From the NCBI GenBank assembly GCA_027186245.1, contig CP114486.1, positions 5,795,501-5,859,500 of the forward strand: a stretch of 64,000 nt of DNA, read 5' to 3'. Of the stretch, positions 25,541-37,990 are shown piece after piece. Source of the DNA: Coriaria nepalensis (lineage: Eukaryota > Streptophyta > Magnoliopsida > Cucurbitales > Coriariaceae). Position 1 is the stretch's first letter; every line of letters starts with the position of its first letter. The position numbers and the translations under genes were made by a program. The notes beneath the pieces are model-generated. The model saw only the letters and a program-made list of their open reading frames with translations, was not told where the DNA came from and did not search any database.

Positions 25541-26598
25541 TTATAAGCTCCCCATTCTAATGCCACTCTCTCTATTGTAAGAGGAAGTCTTATCATTAGC
25601 ATTGGAGTAGCTAACATAATAGAGCTCTGAAACTATCCCTGTAAGCACAACAAATGCGGCCCCGGCCCCAAAAACTCCCTTTCTTAACACTTCGCACGAA
25701 GGAGGATTGCTCGACAAGGCAGTCCGGTACTTTGTGTGGTATGCATTTCTCACCGAACCCGCCAATAAACACACCTCCGCAATAATAAAAAAGACCCTGA
25801 AAATTTCAAAATGCAACAAACAATTTAAAGCAAACTTCATTTTACTGCAAGATCGAACCTCCCGAAACATCGGTAAGCTTCAAGCATATGCTGTAGTGAA
25901 AAATTCAGTATATCTCGCAAACAGTCACACTACTGAATTAAAAACGCTAGATTTCTTACAAGACCAGTTTAAATTCTCTGCACGGTTATCGGTTTTTAGA
26001 GAGTTTTAATTCGTAGACTGAACTATAGTTCAATAAGAAATTTTAAAGTGCACAATGTACATGTACCAGCAAGTAACGAAGAGGACAATTGCCCAAGCTC
26101 TTGAGCCACTAGGTCTCATAGCCTTCCCACAACATAAGCATCGACTTGCCGCCATTATAATGACCTGGCCAGCTGTTAGGAACAAAAACGAACCCACACC
26201 CAAACCGGTTGCAATATCGGTATCATAAACACAATAGTTAGTTGCATCCTTTGCGAGTGTGGCCTGTTAGAAAGAAGAGGGGATAAATTGTTTTTTTTTT
26301 TTTAATTAAAAAAGAAGAGAAATTATTAATTATTAATTCTCTCTACAAGAGGGGATAAGTAAATAAATCGAATCATCTAGAAATTATACCATAAAATTCA
26401 TATCTAAAACATTCCACCTAGAAATTCACAGTATATGAACAGAAGAAAAAGAAATGAAAGATTGAAATAAACCAATAGAGAAATATTCATAGAAACAAAA
26501 GTTACAGTATTTCTTCTCTGTTCAGCAGCAACAGCAAGTGCAAAAGCAATCAAATCGAACACAAACACAAGCACCAGAATCAGCGTGGAGGAAACCAT
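25541..26598 (-). CDS. DUF1218 family membrane protein
   Basis: Three coding exons: 26598-26506, 26263-26067, 25796-25541, giving 181 aa. The start ATG opens a hydrophobic leader (MVSSTLILVLVFVFDLIAFA) followed by AEQRR; then CVYDTDIATGLGVGSF with a second helix (about 51-69), a cysteine cluster SRCLCCGKAM, a third helix around WAIVLFVTCWVFFIIAEVCLL, a conserved NPPSCEVLRKG, and a last helix (GAGAAFVVLTGIVSELYYV). That is the four-helix pattern with paired cysteines of plant DUF1218 proteins, which include DESIGUAL/VCC (vein and auxin patterning) and MWL (lignin) members. The exact role of this member is unknown. An in-frame upstream stretch extends the frame to 26646 without an ATG that would alter the family start. 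It looks intact, and lies between two other minus-strand genes. Confidence 0.92.
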
Positions 26599-28512
26599 GC
26601 TTTCTGACCACCTTCTCAAACCCAGAAAGGAAAGAAGAAGCCTCACACAGAAGAAAGCTTACCAATTTAAGCAGAAATTTTGTTGAAGGAAACTTACCTG
26701 ATTAGAATAAGAAACCACAACAGCAATTAAAGAAGCTAACCATAACCAAGGAATTAATAATTAATAACTCAAAAAAAAAAAAAAGGGAAAAACAACCCAC
26801 GGTTTCAGATTCAGAAGCCAGAAGTACGTAAGAGAACGCACATGATGAACATTACAGGCACCGATTATAAAGTTTTTGATAAGGAAATAATGGTAAAATA
26901 ACCGATTGGTTTTTCTGATATTTTATTTAGGAGAAAATTAGGATTACTCTAAACTATAGTGAAATTAGAGTTTGTACACCAAATGTTTGGGTAATATATA
27001 TATAAGCCACTCAAACTCTAGGAAAATAAAAAATTAACCCCAAGTCCGTTAAGAGTATTGACGACTTGGTTCATATGCCAAATACGTGACTATTGACGGA
27101 GCAGATTCATATTATAAATTAAATATTAGTCAATTTAATAAATAATATTGAAAAACTTCAAATATAAATAAGTATGCAACAAAGACTAAAAAATAAAAAA
27201 AATTTATCTAATTATATATATTTCAAAAATTACCGTAAAATATCTTTATTATTTATTATTTTAAATAATTTCCTTTTAATATATATTATCAAGTTATTAT
27301 TTATTTTAATATATAAATTAATTTTAATGATATTTATTATAAAATTATTATATTGATAGATCAAAATTAATTCAATAAATATATAAAACTAAATAAAATT
27401 CAATATTCTTTTAAATCTCACCACTTCTTAACAAGACCAGCATCATGACGAGGAGAATTCACTATTATTCCAAACATCAAACATGTAAGTGCGATAGTAA
27501 GATCGCTCATTGGAATGTCTAATCGAAAAAATCAGCAGGATGTAATTGCTTACCATAGTCAAAAGATGAGATATAATTATTTGGATTGACACCTATCATT
27601 ATTTTAAAAATGCTTACTTGCTTTCAACTAGCATGGCTTTGGCTTTTATAGTAGAAATTGAAATAATTTTGTTGATAGATTTTGGGTGAGCTCAAAATCT
27701 GGACAGCCCAAGTCTAGAATAAGATTGAGTTATCATTTTGGGTTTAATCTAGGATCCAACACTTTTTACTGGTCCTAGAAATCGGGTTCATATAAAAGGG
27801 TTTTGTTTTTACATATTAGATTGTTAAGGTTTTCATTTGTTCTCTGCCTTATGCCATTTGGGTTGCGATCTCTCTCTCTCACTTATGTTATTGTTGGTTT
27901 CTTGTGAAATAAGTTTCCTTCTTAGCATTTGAAGCTGAGTAGAGGCGCTGAAACGCTATTAGGCTGCCTGTTGGTCTTAGAAATTTCAGTTGGCACAAGT
28001 GCAATTTTAGTAATAAAGGAAACATAGAAAAAACTATGTTGTTTAAATTTGACTCGAGAAAAATGCAACTTCAATGCAAACACAATACTGCTAATCATAT
28101 TATCTAATACAACTTTCACTAAAAACTTTTCGTTTATGAAATCACAAAAGACAAAGGAGATCGATAAATGAGCAAGTCCATACCATATGAATAAACTAAT
28201 ATCCATATTAATAGTGCAACGCAAGAAGATCGGGAATACATTTAATCAAAATACAACTCTTTTGATCAACTCAAAGCAAAAATGAATAGTTCGCACTCAA
28301 TCTCGACCCGACCAAAAATCAACCGGCTTAATGCCAAATCTAACGAACAGTCGCGACTCAATATTTGACTGAACAAAGCCCCTATTTATAGTTATGAACA
28401 ATAACACATGCCAAATAGCATTGCAGCACTACATAATACACCAATAAATGGAAAAAGAAGAAAGAAAAAAAGAGAGATAGATAGATAGATAATCAATTAC
28501 TTAATTAATTAG
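26599..28512. other. Intergenic, AT-rich
   Basis: 26700-26900 is the DUF1218 upstream region, including an A-run at 26771-26784. 26940-27410 is AT-rich. 27410-28500 has no gene that I can support: the minus frame 28224-27922 has no recognisable motif. (GATA)n microsatellite at about 28472-28491. Confidence 0.45.
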
Positions 28513-31500
28513 TTAATGGTGAGGCTCATTCTCTATTTCATGAGCCAATTCTCTTGTCAGTTTATCGGCTCGATCATCATGCCCACCCGCAAATGTATAG
28601 ACCCGGAATGCAAACTGAAATGCCCTCCATAGCATTTTAGCATATCCCTTTGTGGCTGTTTTGCTTCCGTTTTGCTCATTCTCCATCGGCTTTGCATCTC
28701 TTCTCTCCTAATCAATAAATTCGGAAAAAGAAAATTAAAAAAAAATTCTAATCAGCTCTAATTATATCATTGCTCACATGTTTTTGAGTTACAATTCTGA
28801 TTACTTTATTTACCTTTAGTGCCAACTCCATGCAGCTGGAAGAGACATCCACCATTGCTTCTTTGATTTTTAGAAGGATATTGAAGTCAAAATGGATGTT
28901 GTGGCTCTGAAATCTCTTTAACTCATCATCCTTCGTTCGGTCCAAAGCATCAATTTCTCCCTTAAGCTACGGAGAGGGAAAAGATGAAAAAAGAAGAAGA
29001 AAATTTGTGTCATTTCGAGTATTTATATCCGGTTCCTTACAATTATATATTAGTTATAATTTAAGGAATGAAATAAAATTCAATTTTTATATCTAAATAG
29101 TTATTTCTAACTTTAATATAAATAAATTAAAATAGTTTTTCAAATCTTAAAAACTACTGTAACTTTTTAAAATTTAAGCTAAATAATATAATACAGAATT
29201 AGATATAGTTTTGTTTTAAATTGAAGTTAAATAATATAATACAAAATTAGATGTAAAATTATCTGAAAATTTGTTAACTAAAATATAAAAAGGTAGTATG
29301 TTTATAACTAATATCTTATAAAGAATTTTGTGTAGAACCAGAATACTCCATCTCCTACATTCATATATAGCTGAACACTATCAGCATTAGGAATGGTAAA
29401 CGTTTCTTATATGCAAAACATATGTAGTATAAAGATTCAATACATTAATAAATCCCATTCGGTTAAATTAAAAAAAAAAAAAAAAGAAATAAAAGATATA
29501 TGTACGTACCTTGTTAAAGTAACGGTCAACCTTGTCAAGGAGCTGTCCCAATGGAGCAACTATCTTCCAATTCTGTAGTTCGACTATCATTCCATTTAAC
29601 TTGTTATATAGAGCTGCTGCTGTCCTTAGGGTTTCCAGCTTCTTTATGGGGAAGCTTTCAAATCTAGCTAGTACCTGGAAAATAGGATATAGGAGAGTAT
29701 TGTTAATATGAAATTAATAGGCCAGCAAGGTGAATATTAATCTAAATAAAAACAAAAATGGCGACCTGTGATTCGTCAGTCAAATGCTCAAGTACAGATT
29801 CCACATCTTTGTGGAATTTGAGCATTTCATTCATGTCTTTTGAATTGAATGAAGTAATGGAAGCTCTAAGCTGAATTATTTCTTTTTCGTACTTTTGCAC
29901 ATCTTCTTCAATCTGTAGGAAGTACGCTGATCTGTAACAATTGCAGAAATTCACAAAATCAGAGAAAAGTATTGTAGATGAATGTGATGATGATTACTTT
30001 TGACTAATGATTAGGGTTTTGAGGCCTCTATGTTCAGTGCAGCATACCTCTTTGTCATCTCTGCTAAAGCATCGGCCATGCTTTTGCCACCGGCTCCTCC
30101 AGCACCTCCAACCGATCCACCTTTTCGGCCATTAGCCGATTTGCTGTTCTGATTCGGTCCTTCTACCTTCACCTTTAAAGTGCGATACAAATTTCCCATT
30201 TGAGACGACCGCTTCAATTTAGTTGTTGCCTTTGCACGCAAGCACTTTGAAGCGAGTAGAGGAGGTGGTGGAGGTCCAGCTCCATTTCCTACCAGCACTG
30301 GTGGTGGTGGCAGTAATGACGAGACCAATCCTTTTGAAGAGATCATTGGGGGAGGTGGTGGCAGCCTGGCACTTGATGCATTCCCCATCATGGGCGCTGG
30401 AGGAGGTGGTGGCGGTTTGGCTCCTGATGCATTTCCCATTTTCGATGCTAGAGGAGGTGATGGTGGTGGTCCAATCGGTAAGGCTTTTCCCATCATTGGT
30501 GGAGGTGGTGGTGCAACTTGGCCGACTGCTGAAGCAATTTCCATCAATGGTGGAGGGGGTGGTGATGGAGGTCCGATTGCTGAAGCATTCAACATCATTG
30601 GTGGAGGTGGTGGTGGTAGTGTTCTTGCTGACGATGCAATCACTACCAATGATGGCATTGGTGGAGGAGGTGGAGATGGAAAAACTACAATATTTGATTG
30701 TATAGTGGGCAATGGTCCTGGAGGTGGTGGTGGAAGCGGAACGATTGCCTGTGGTGGCAATCTGGGTGGTGTAGGTGGTGGTGAGGGAGGTGGTGTACTT
30801 ACTTCTTGAACCATAGTTGTATCGTCCGAATCTACCATTTCAACATCGAATTTCTCTTCAAAACCAATGTTTCTTGTTTCACTGATACTAGGGTTAGCTA
30901 CATCTTCTCTTTTAGGGTTTGCCTTCTCTTCCTTATCCATGATCAATTGTTTCTCATCAGTTTTTGTTCCCATCAAAACTGCAGCAGTAATAGACTGATG
31001 ATTGTCTTCAACATGATGTGATAACATGTGGAGTGAAAGTCTCTTTACATCAATAGGGTTCAATTTTCCGACAGCTTGAAGCCTAAGAGACAAAAGTCCA
31101 GGAGAAGCAGAAAAACTATTGATGGAAGATTTTCCGGAGGGGTTACGGCCGTAAGAAGGGAGTACAGAAGTGGGGGTATTTGGTGACGTGCAATAAGAAG
31201 AGATGCTGCTTTCAGCAAACGAGTTTCTCTCTGAGTCCGACCGTGAAAAATCATCTTTACTGCTGTTAGTATCTTTGCTTTGCTGGTCATATTCGTCCAT
31301 CATATCAAACTTGTCTCTTGTCATCTTAATCATGCAATCAAGGATCTTTGTCAAGTTTTCAACTGCAACAAAAACTCAAACATGTTGGGAAAAGAATGTA
31401 CTTAACAATATATATAAGAAAATATAAAACGTTACTATAAACATAAAATATAAGTACCAAGTTTGTCCGAGGTTTTCATCAAATTGTAGGATGACATGTC

Positions 31501-32539
31501 ATATGTGGGTGTCTCAGCCAAGTCATGATTAGACATCCATGCCTCTCCGATGGATTTCAAGGTAGTACCGAAGTAGGCTAGACTCTGATAAATCCCGGGC
31601 CATGTAAATTAATCAAACAAGGATCTTAATTTTTACAAAAACCATCAATTAGTCTTCATCGAAACTCATTAAATCCTTGGGGGGAGGGGGAGTGTTTATA
31701 CCTGATTAAGGCTTGTTCCCTTCAATTCTGAATATCTAATACTTGGTATAATATCAAGGTAATGCTTTTGAAGATCCTCCATCGTTCCCAACACAAGCTG
31801 CAAAACACAGAATATACCAAAATATTTATAGATTGAAAAGGTTTTAAAAGAAAGTGTATATAATATAGTACCTCATTTGTTGAAGCTGAGCTATCGCAAG
31901 GAGGCAAATCAATGATGTCTCTGAATGTTAAGATTTTCTCGCGAAGGTCCATCATCGAATTCAATCTAACCTTGCTTCCAAACGAACTCTTTGTTGTTGT
32001 CGTCGTCATTGTTGTTGTTGTTCTTGCCGGAATACTAGTATTACTATTTTTAACTACCATCGGTTTCTTTGTCGAATTACTCTTGGAGGATGTGTGAGGC
32101 GGGGTTTTCATTATCTGCAAATATTACCAATTCTTGTCAAGAATCCAAGAGAAAAACTAAAACCCTTAGATATAGCGATGTTTAGGTTTTTATTATTTTC
32201 TATGGAAGATTTGAGTAGACTTGCAGATTCACTTAATTAAGATTGTCTTGTGATGATCATATATAGGCATGCTATTAATTTGGAATCAAGGTGTATCAAG
32301 TTTAGGACCTTCATGAAAAGCCTTTTCAAATAACAGAAATCGAAAGAGAACATGGAAGCTAGGCATGGAAAGATCAATTGTACATATATGCATACATGGA
32401 AAATTATACAGTACTCAAGAAAAGAAAAGCAAAATAAACATATAATCATTGAAAGAATTAATTATGAATTAATCTATATGGTCCGATAACATCAATCAAG
32501 AGAAAATTCTAACAAAAAGAAACTGTATTGTACCGCCAT
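28513..32539 (-). CDS. At4g04980-like proline-rich protein
   Basis: Coding exons: 32114-31872, 31797-31702, 31584-31458, 31362-30048, 29931-29766, 29674-29510, 28966-28814, 28707-28513; all GT...AG and in frame. If translation starts at ATG 32111 the product is 818 aa. A two-codon first exon (32539-32534, ATGGCG, then GTACAA donor) would join at acceptor 32115 and give 821 aa (MAIMKTPP). Visible: Ser/Thr-rich head, LREKILTFRDIIDLPPCD, a segment VLGTMEDLQKHYLDIIPSI, then a 400-residue exon with about ten PPPPP blocks separated by MGNASxA-type spacers (formin FH1-like), then MADALAEMTKRS and predicted helical or coiled-coil tail (EEDVQKYEKEIIQLRASI, FNSKDMNEMLKFHKDVESVL). No FH2 domain, so it is not a formin. 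Arabidopsis At4g04980 is an uncharacterised protein of this plan; FH1-like tracts usually bind profilin or SH3-type partners. Function unknown. Confidence 0.88.
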
Positions 32540-32593
32540 TCCGTTCAACTTCCGACCAAAGATTAAAGAACACAAGCCGCAGGAGCTGCCACT

Positions 32594-32607
32594 AGGCATA
32601 TATAACC
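32594..32607 (-). promoter_or_regulatory. TATA-like box of the proline-rich gene
   Basis: The minus strand reads GGTTATATATGCC at this place, about 55 bases before the possible ATG at 32539. Spacing fits a short leader before a two-codon first exon. Confidence 0.45.
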
Positions 32608-32722
32608 AGAGAAACCCTTAAAAAGAACTCGAATGGCACAGCAATGATGATACTGTTAACTTTAATACGAACAATTTTTTATATATATTGTTTCTTTTAC
32701 CAGGTCCGAGACCTCAAAATTT

Positions 32723-32755
<33 letters not shown>

Positions 32756-33732
32756 GGATTAAAAAAACACAAACTTGGGTATGAAAAATGAAATAATAAT
32801 ATATTAATTGTGAAGAAATCAAACCATAAGGGTAAGGTTCACGATTCAATTAAAAAAGTGTGTTGAATATTGAAAAGAAATAAAATAAATTGAAACGTGA
32901 AGCGCATTAGCTAGGGTTTCTTGTTTTCCTGGGTAGAAAGGTCAAGTCCGAATCGGACACAAATCTTGCTCTTTTTCCTTGGAACTTTCTCTGTTAAAGA
33001 GAGAAGCCAAGGAAGAGAAGAAGGTAGAAGGTCCTTTTTAAGGAAGAAGGTAGAAGGTGCTTTTTAAGGAGTTTTAATCCGAGTTAACTAACCCTGTTAA
33101 TTTGTTTTTGTTTTGTTTTATGTTAATTATCAAGATTAATTAATTATTGGTTCTTACTGTATTATGTTATGACTATTACAACAAATTCTCACCCAATTGA
33201 AGGAATCAGTCAATGCTATATAGGGAATAAAAGACGACAGCTAATTTTCACTGTTTTGTGTGAAGATGTGAGGCGGTGATTATGTAAAATATTTTTCTTG
33301 TAACAAATCCTTTACTTTCTAAATTTTACTTACTTTCTATCCGTTGCAACAAATTTGACAGTTTGATATACTGCTGAAAATAGGACATTCGTTTTCTTTA
33401 CTCTTAAAAAATGTGATTAGCTTCTACTTTTATTACAGCTAGAAGCTAGATAAGTTGTCTTAATTCGTATTTTTAATAAATAATGTTTCCTTATAAGATG
33501 GAACTTTGTCCCTTGAAATCACTGAAAATAATCTGACATATTCAATCTTTTTTTTCTCTTGATATTGACAAGAAAACAATGAAAAATTTTTGGAAAACAG
33601 ATCAACTTGTTCTCTTACTTTATTTTTATATATTTTGAAGAGGTGAAACTTAATTAGAAGTGGTCATCAAATACATTAAGCATACATTTTCATGATCAAC
33701 TTCGACAATGAGGGAAGATAGGACTCTTTTTA

Positions 33733-33767
<35 letters not shown>

Positions 33768-34830
33768 TGAAGTTGGCTTCCACAACTCCATAAACTAGCA
33801 ATGCAAGTTTCTATTGCCCTTCTTTGGACAGCTAGGTTTCTTTAGTATAACTTAACAAAATCGATCACACACCCATGAATTTTTTGTTGTTTTTAAAGAA
33901 GAAACTCTATGGACTTATGGTCTTAACTTTATAAATGTGATTAGTATCAAAGCAACTCGCAACTTGCGAGGAGAATAATATCGAAATAGTTATAAGGATT
34001 AATTAATTATCATAAAAATAAAAAATAAAAAATAAAAAGAAATTTTAAATAGATCACTTTATTTTATCTAAATATTGTTTAATTTTTGTCTTCTTACCAT
34101 TATTCTTTATAAATGAAAATAGTTTGGGAACAAAAGTTGGACAATATTTAAAATAAGATGAGATGTCAACCATTCTCATCATTTCTTGGTAACTTATCAA
34201 TTAAGTAGTTGTCTATGCTTTGTTCTATGCTTTGTCTAATTGTTTTACCAAATATGTATAAATACGTCATACTCAATGAAATTATCCCAAGTATTATTAT
34301 CATTCACATTCTTCTAATTTGGTAAGAGAGCAACCCTAACACAAAATATTAATTTTCACCTTTTTTTTTTTTTTTTTTTTTTTTTGAGGCTACCACCATC
34401 GAAACATCCACTCTCTCCGCCACAGCCGCTGCCTCTGTTCCCCCTGTTCACTCCTTTATCTTAGTTAAGTCAAACTAATAAGATTAAACTCACTCTAACT
34501 AATTTTCTTCTATTCTATGGTTAACGCGGGTAAAAAAAAAAACCCTAGCAACCTCCTTTTCTCTCCTCTCTTGACCTAGAAGCAGCGTCTCCTTTTTGGG
34601 TCTTGACTTGCGAGCTTTTACTCTCAAGCAAAAAAACCTAAGCTCTTTTTCATCTTTTTGCAATTTATCATCTCTTTATGAGATTCATTTTCTTTATTTT
34701 TCAGAAAATTTTTCAAAGTTTCTCTTGAGTTTTTGGCTCTTCAATAATGGTTATTTTCATTTCTTTAATCAAACATTCAATCCCTTGAAGACATGTCCGT
34801 GGAAAAGCCATGAAGAATAAGAAAAACCAA
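32608..34830. repeat. Intergenic with simple repeats
   Basis: No gene. Contains a 30-base T-run (32725-32754), a 26-bp tandem pair (33017-33042 and 33043-33068, GAAGAAGGTAGAAGGTSCTT), an (AT)n microsatellite (33735-33764) and a second T-run of about 24 (34362-34385). A plus-strand frame at 34596-34820 has no family motif. Confidence 0.6.
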
Positions 34831-35559
34831 AAAAAAAAAAAAAAAACAATATTTATTTCAAATTCCACCCCCTCTTAATTTATTTGCATAAAGGATCGTA
34901 GCATTGAGATCACTTTGTATCAAGGAATGAATAAAGGTGGTCTGTATTCTCTTTTCACAGGCTCGAAATTCTAAGTTTGGTTTAAAGGAAGAACGTGCCA
35001 CCTTGGACACTTGGCATTCACGACATACATCATAATAATTTATTATGCCTGTTAGTCGACTATAAGCCACAATCCACTGTTTGTTATTTCTGATAGTATG
35101 TCTCATTTTCCATTAGCTTTTGTTTGATTGGAGATCAGAGAGTGAGGGAAGGGAATGGAAGGGAACATTTTTCTTTTAAAGGTCTCTTCCTTTATTTGGT
35201 TGGAAGTTTAAGAAGGAAGAGTAAGAGAAAGAGAAGTTTTACGTCTTCCAAAATTGAAAGGAAATGGAGAGAAGGAGAAGGATCTTTTTTATTTATTTAT
35301 TTATTTATAAAATATATTTTATTATATTAATTTTATTATCTAATTATATATTTATTATTAGTAGATATTATTATAAATAAATTAAAATATTATCTTCCTC
35401 TTATTTATAAAACTATTTAAATAATAGAGATAAAAACTATTTAACAAACATCCAAATACCAAAAATAAACTTTAAGATAATTTCACATCTCACGCCACGT
35501 CATTTTCTACGAAGCTTATTTTCCCTTCAAAGAGGCAAGTTACATGGCCCCCCAACCAC

Positions 35560-36258
35560 CATAGTCCACACCATAAGACACTTATTAATGTTCTCTTTGC
35601 CCTTTACAGGTACAATCACCCAGCCCAGGTCCACATGCCCCCTTGTCTTTTGCGCCATCCTCGGGCACATTAATGTTCTCTTCCTCTATATTAGGCCCTA
35701 TTGTTAACCCAAGAAGCAATCTCTTTGAGGCCCACCTAAGTCTAGCTCTTCCTGTAAGTCCATCTCACTCTCTCACTCGGTTCCCCTTCTATTCTGCCCA
35801 AAAGAACCCCAGCCTGCATTCTTCTTCACCGATGCAGCCATCAATGACGTAGCCCAGGCAACCCACGGCCATTTTATCTTGCCAGGCAACGGACGCATGT
35901 GCACAACCTGCCCCTCCGCGACCAATTCTCACTGCCATTGTCCTTCCACCCGAACCTGTTCCCACAATCATCAACAATCAACCTATGACTACTCGCCCAA
36001 AAGAACATCACTGAACCTTAAGACTTTGCCAATGTCATAATCTCCAACATAGCCTACTTCGCTTATATTGTCCGATTTAGTTCGAACCAACCTACTTTTC
36101 CTTCGCTACCAAATACCACCCTTGGTGGATCGCCATGAATGTTGAGTTCAATGCTCTCCTCCATAATCATACATGAGATCTTATAGACTCACCACCTTCC
36201 ACATATATTATAGGTTTCCGGTGGATTTATCAGGTCAAACACAAAATGGACGGTACCA
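35560..36258 (+). mobile_element. Copia reverse-transcriptase start fragment
   Basis: On +, 35970-36000 encodes PMTTRPKEHH, the common linker before the Copia RT domain (usually PMxTRSK). Then, after a break, 36085-36255 encodes FATKYHPWWIAMNVEFNALL, HNHT, and after a stop SPPSTYIIGFRWIYQVKHK followed by MDGT. This matches the typical EFNALL...TWDLVPPP...GxRWVYRxKxKxDG of Copia RT. Upstream 35640-35960 is Pro-rich as the linker usually is. The fragment is broken by stops and cut at 36258. Confidence 0.75.
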
Positions 36259-37990
36259 TTTGTTAGTAAATACAGTCAACGGAAACAATATTTAAAATAC
36301 TAAAGCGAATGATATATTTACTTACTTCCAAAATCATGACTATATAACATAATAGTGAATCATATATATAAATATCAGCTAGAAATTATTACATTGTAAT
36401 TAGAGATATTAACAATTTCGTTGTGCACTAAAAAAACCAATTCTTAGAAAATATCTATAAAGTTGCTCATTTCTAAAATATTAACAATTTCCAAAATCAT
36501 GTGTTCGATTTCTAATATTGATCCACATAGACTATCTCATTAGTGGGTGATTTCTAAATTAGGACATTTAACACATAAATTATCTAAATTTCAAATGGAG
36601 AAAATTCGGCATCCATTAAGAAAAACTCCATTCGATGGCCGAAAACCTTAGTCCTCTATTTATAGAGTACATTTTCCTAAATCTAGCCTGAATCTAATTA
36701 GGCTCTGTATCACTTAATTAACTATTTAATTAGAAGACCCCAGCTTTGTTAAAAGACTTTCCCTTAGGCTCGAAACATCACATGGCCGATCACATGGTGG
36801 TGTGTGATTCAAATTGGACTTTTATTACTTTAGGTAATACGTTTATGCCCAATTGAATAATATCTAGGCCTGGTAGATCTTTATAGATATGAGTTATTTA
36901 AATTAACAATTATCAATTAATTTAATATAATATAATTAATTAATTAATTATCAATTAAAATAATAATATTACTTAAGTGTGCTAACAGTATTATACGAGA
37001 TTCGAATTAGATATTGATTTTTTTGTCACATGTTCAATAGTCACATTATTGATATATCATGTTCTTTCTTTTCTCCGATGACAAAATTAAACCTAACCCA
37101 TGTTAAATTCTTCTTGTAAGGATATATGTATATAAGAAGCGGATGTGGTAAATTAAAATCTTCTAATCAAACCCGATTAGAATATAAATCCAAAGAAAAG
37201 AATAATCATACAACAAACATATATATCATGTATATTAACTTTACATATAGCATAGTGATGTCCCATCATATTAAAATTTTAGGATTATAAAAAATTATCA
37301 ATTTTGACGAGCAAAATTAAATGAATGAATAATCTTATATTTCCCTTTTACAATCCAAATGATTGGAAGAGTAGACACTCTCGTGTTCGTCCTATAATTA
37401 TTATCCACACGATCATTTTCACTCAATTTATTTTATACCCTAAAATTCAACACATAAATCAAAATGCTCAGAGAAAGGGACGACAATGCTGTATATCTCT
37501 CACTAGGGTTTTGACCAAAAGAAAAAGAGGATGATCTTTTTAAATAAAAAAAAAAAAAAAATTCGAGTAGCCATTAGGTTTAGATTACTTGATAGTTAAC
37601 TTGCTATTTTGACCTAGTTACCTGTTAAGACCCACCGTATGGCTGGCCATATCATGGGTTCATGGCCCATGTGTTTTAATCAACATTTTGATAAATTTAG
37701 TCTATGAAAATCTAATTAACAGTTCAGTCAATTAACCTTTTAATGTTAAATTATTAATTATGAATCATATGAACCTTTTACAATTAAATAAAGTTCTAAT
37801 GTAATTTTTTAATTTATATTAATGTCATACTTAGTTATGTCAGTAAAACTGCATGACATTAAATTTTAAAAAATGAATAATTTACTCTTTTGCCCATATA
37901 ATCAAAGTATATTATAATCTGAAACCGACGATGTCCAACCTCAATTTCTGAAGCTGCCTAGCTGAGACTCTCTTAGAATTGGGTATGACA
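36259..37990 (-). mobile_element. LTR-like AT-rich blocks related to the 2.3-4.2 kb LTR
   Basis: Two successive blocks resemble the LTR at 2338-4241. 36259 begins TGTTAGTAAATAC, LTR-start-like; 36640-36800 shares CTTAGTCCT..TATTTATAGAG and CATGGCCGATCAC with 2745-2910. 37370-37500 shares GGAAGA..GACAC, AAAGGGACGA and CACTAGGGTTTTG with 2560-2720; 37650-37920 shares TGGCCATATCATGG, AATTAAATAAAG and ATTATTAATTATGAA with 2890-3130. The matches are patchy; I judged them by eye. Confidence 0.4.

Noticed and set aside
28472..28491. (GATA)n run considered as a regulatory array
   Set aside because: A simple microsatellite just past the stop codon of the proline-rich gene.
30223..30809. Plus-strand Gly-rich and Val-rich long frames
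   Set aside because: They are antisense shadows of the proline array of the minus-strand At4g04980-like exon.
34858..35106. Minus frame with CRECQVSKVARSSF resembling a Copia pre-integrase C..C motif
   Set aside because: Only one short match; the following sequence does not look like an integrase core. Kept as a hint only.
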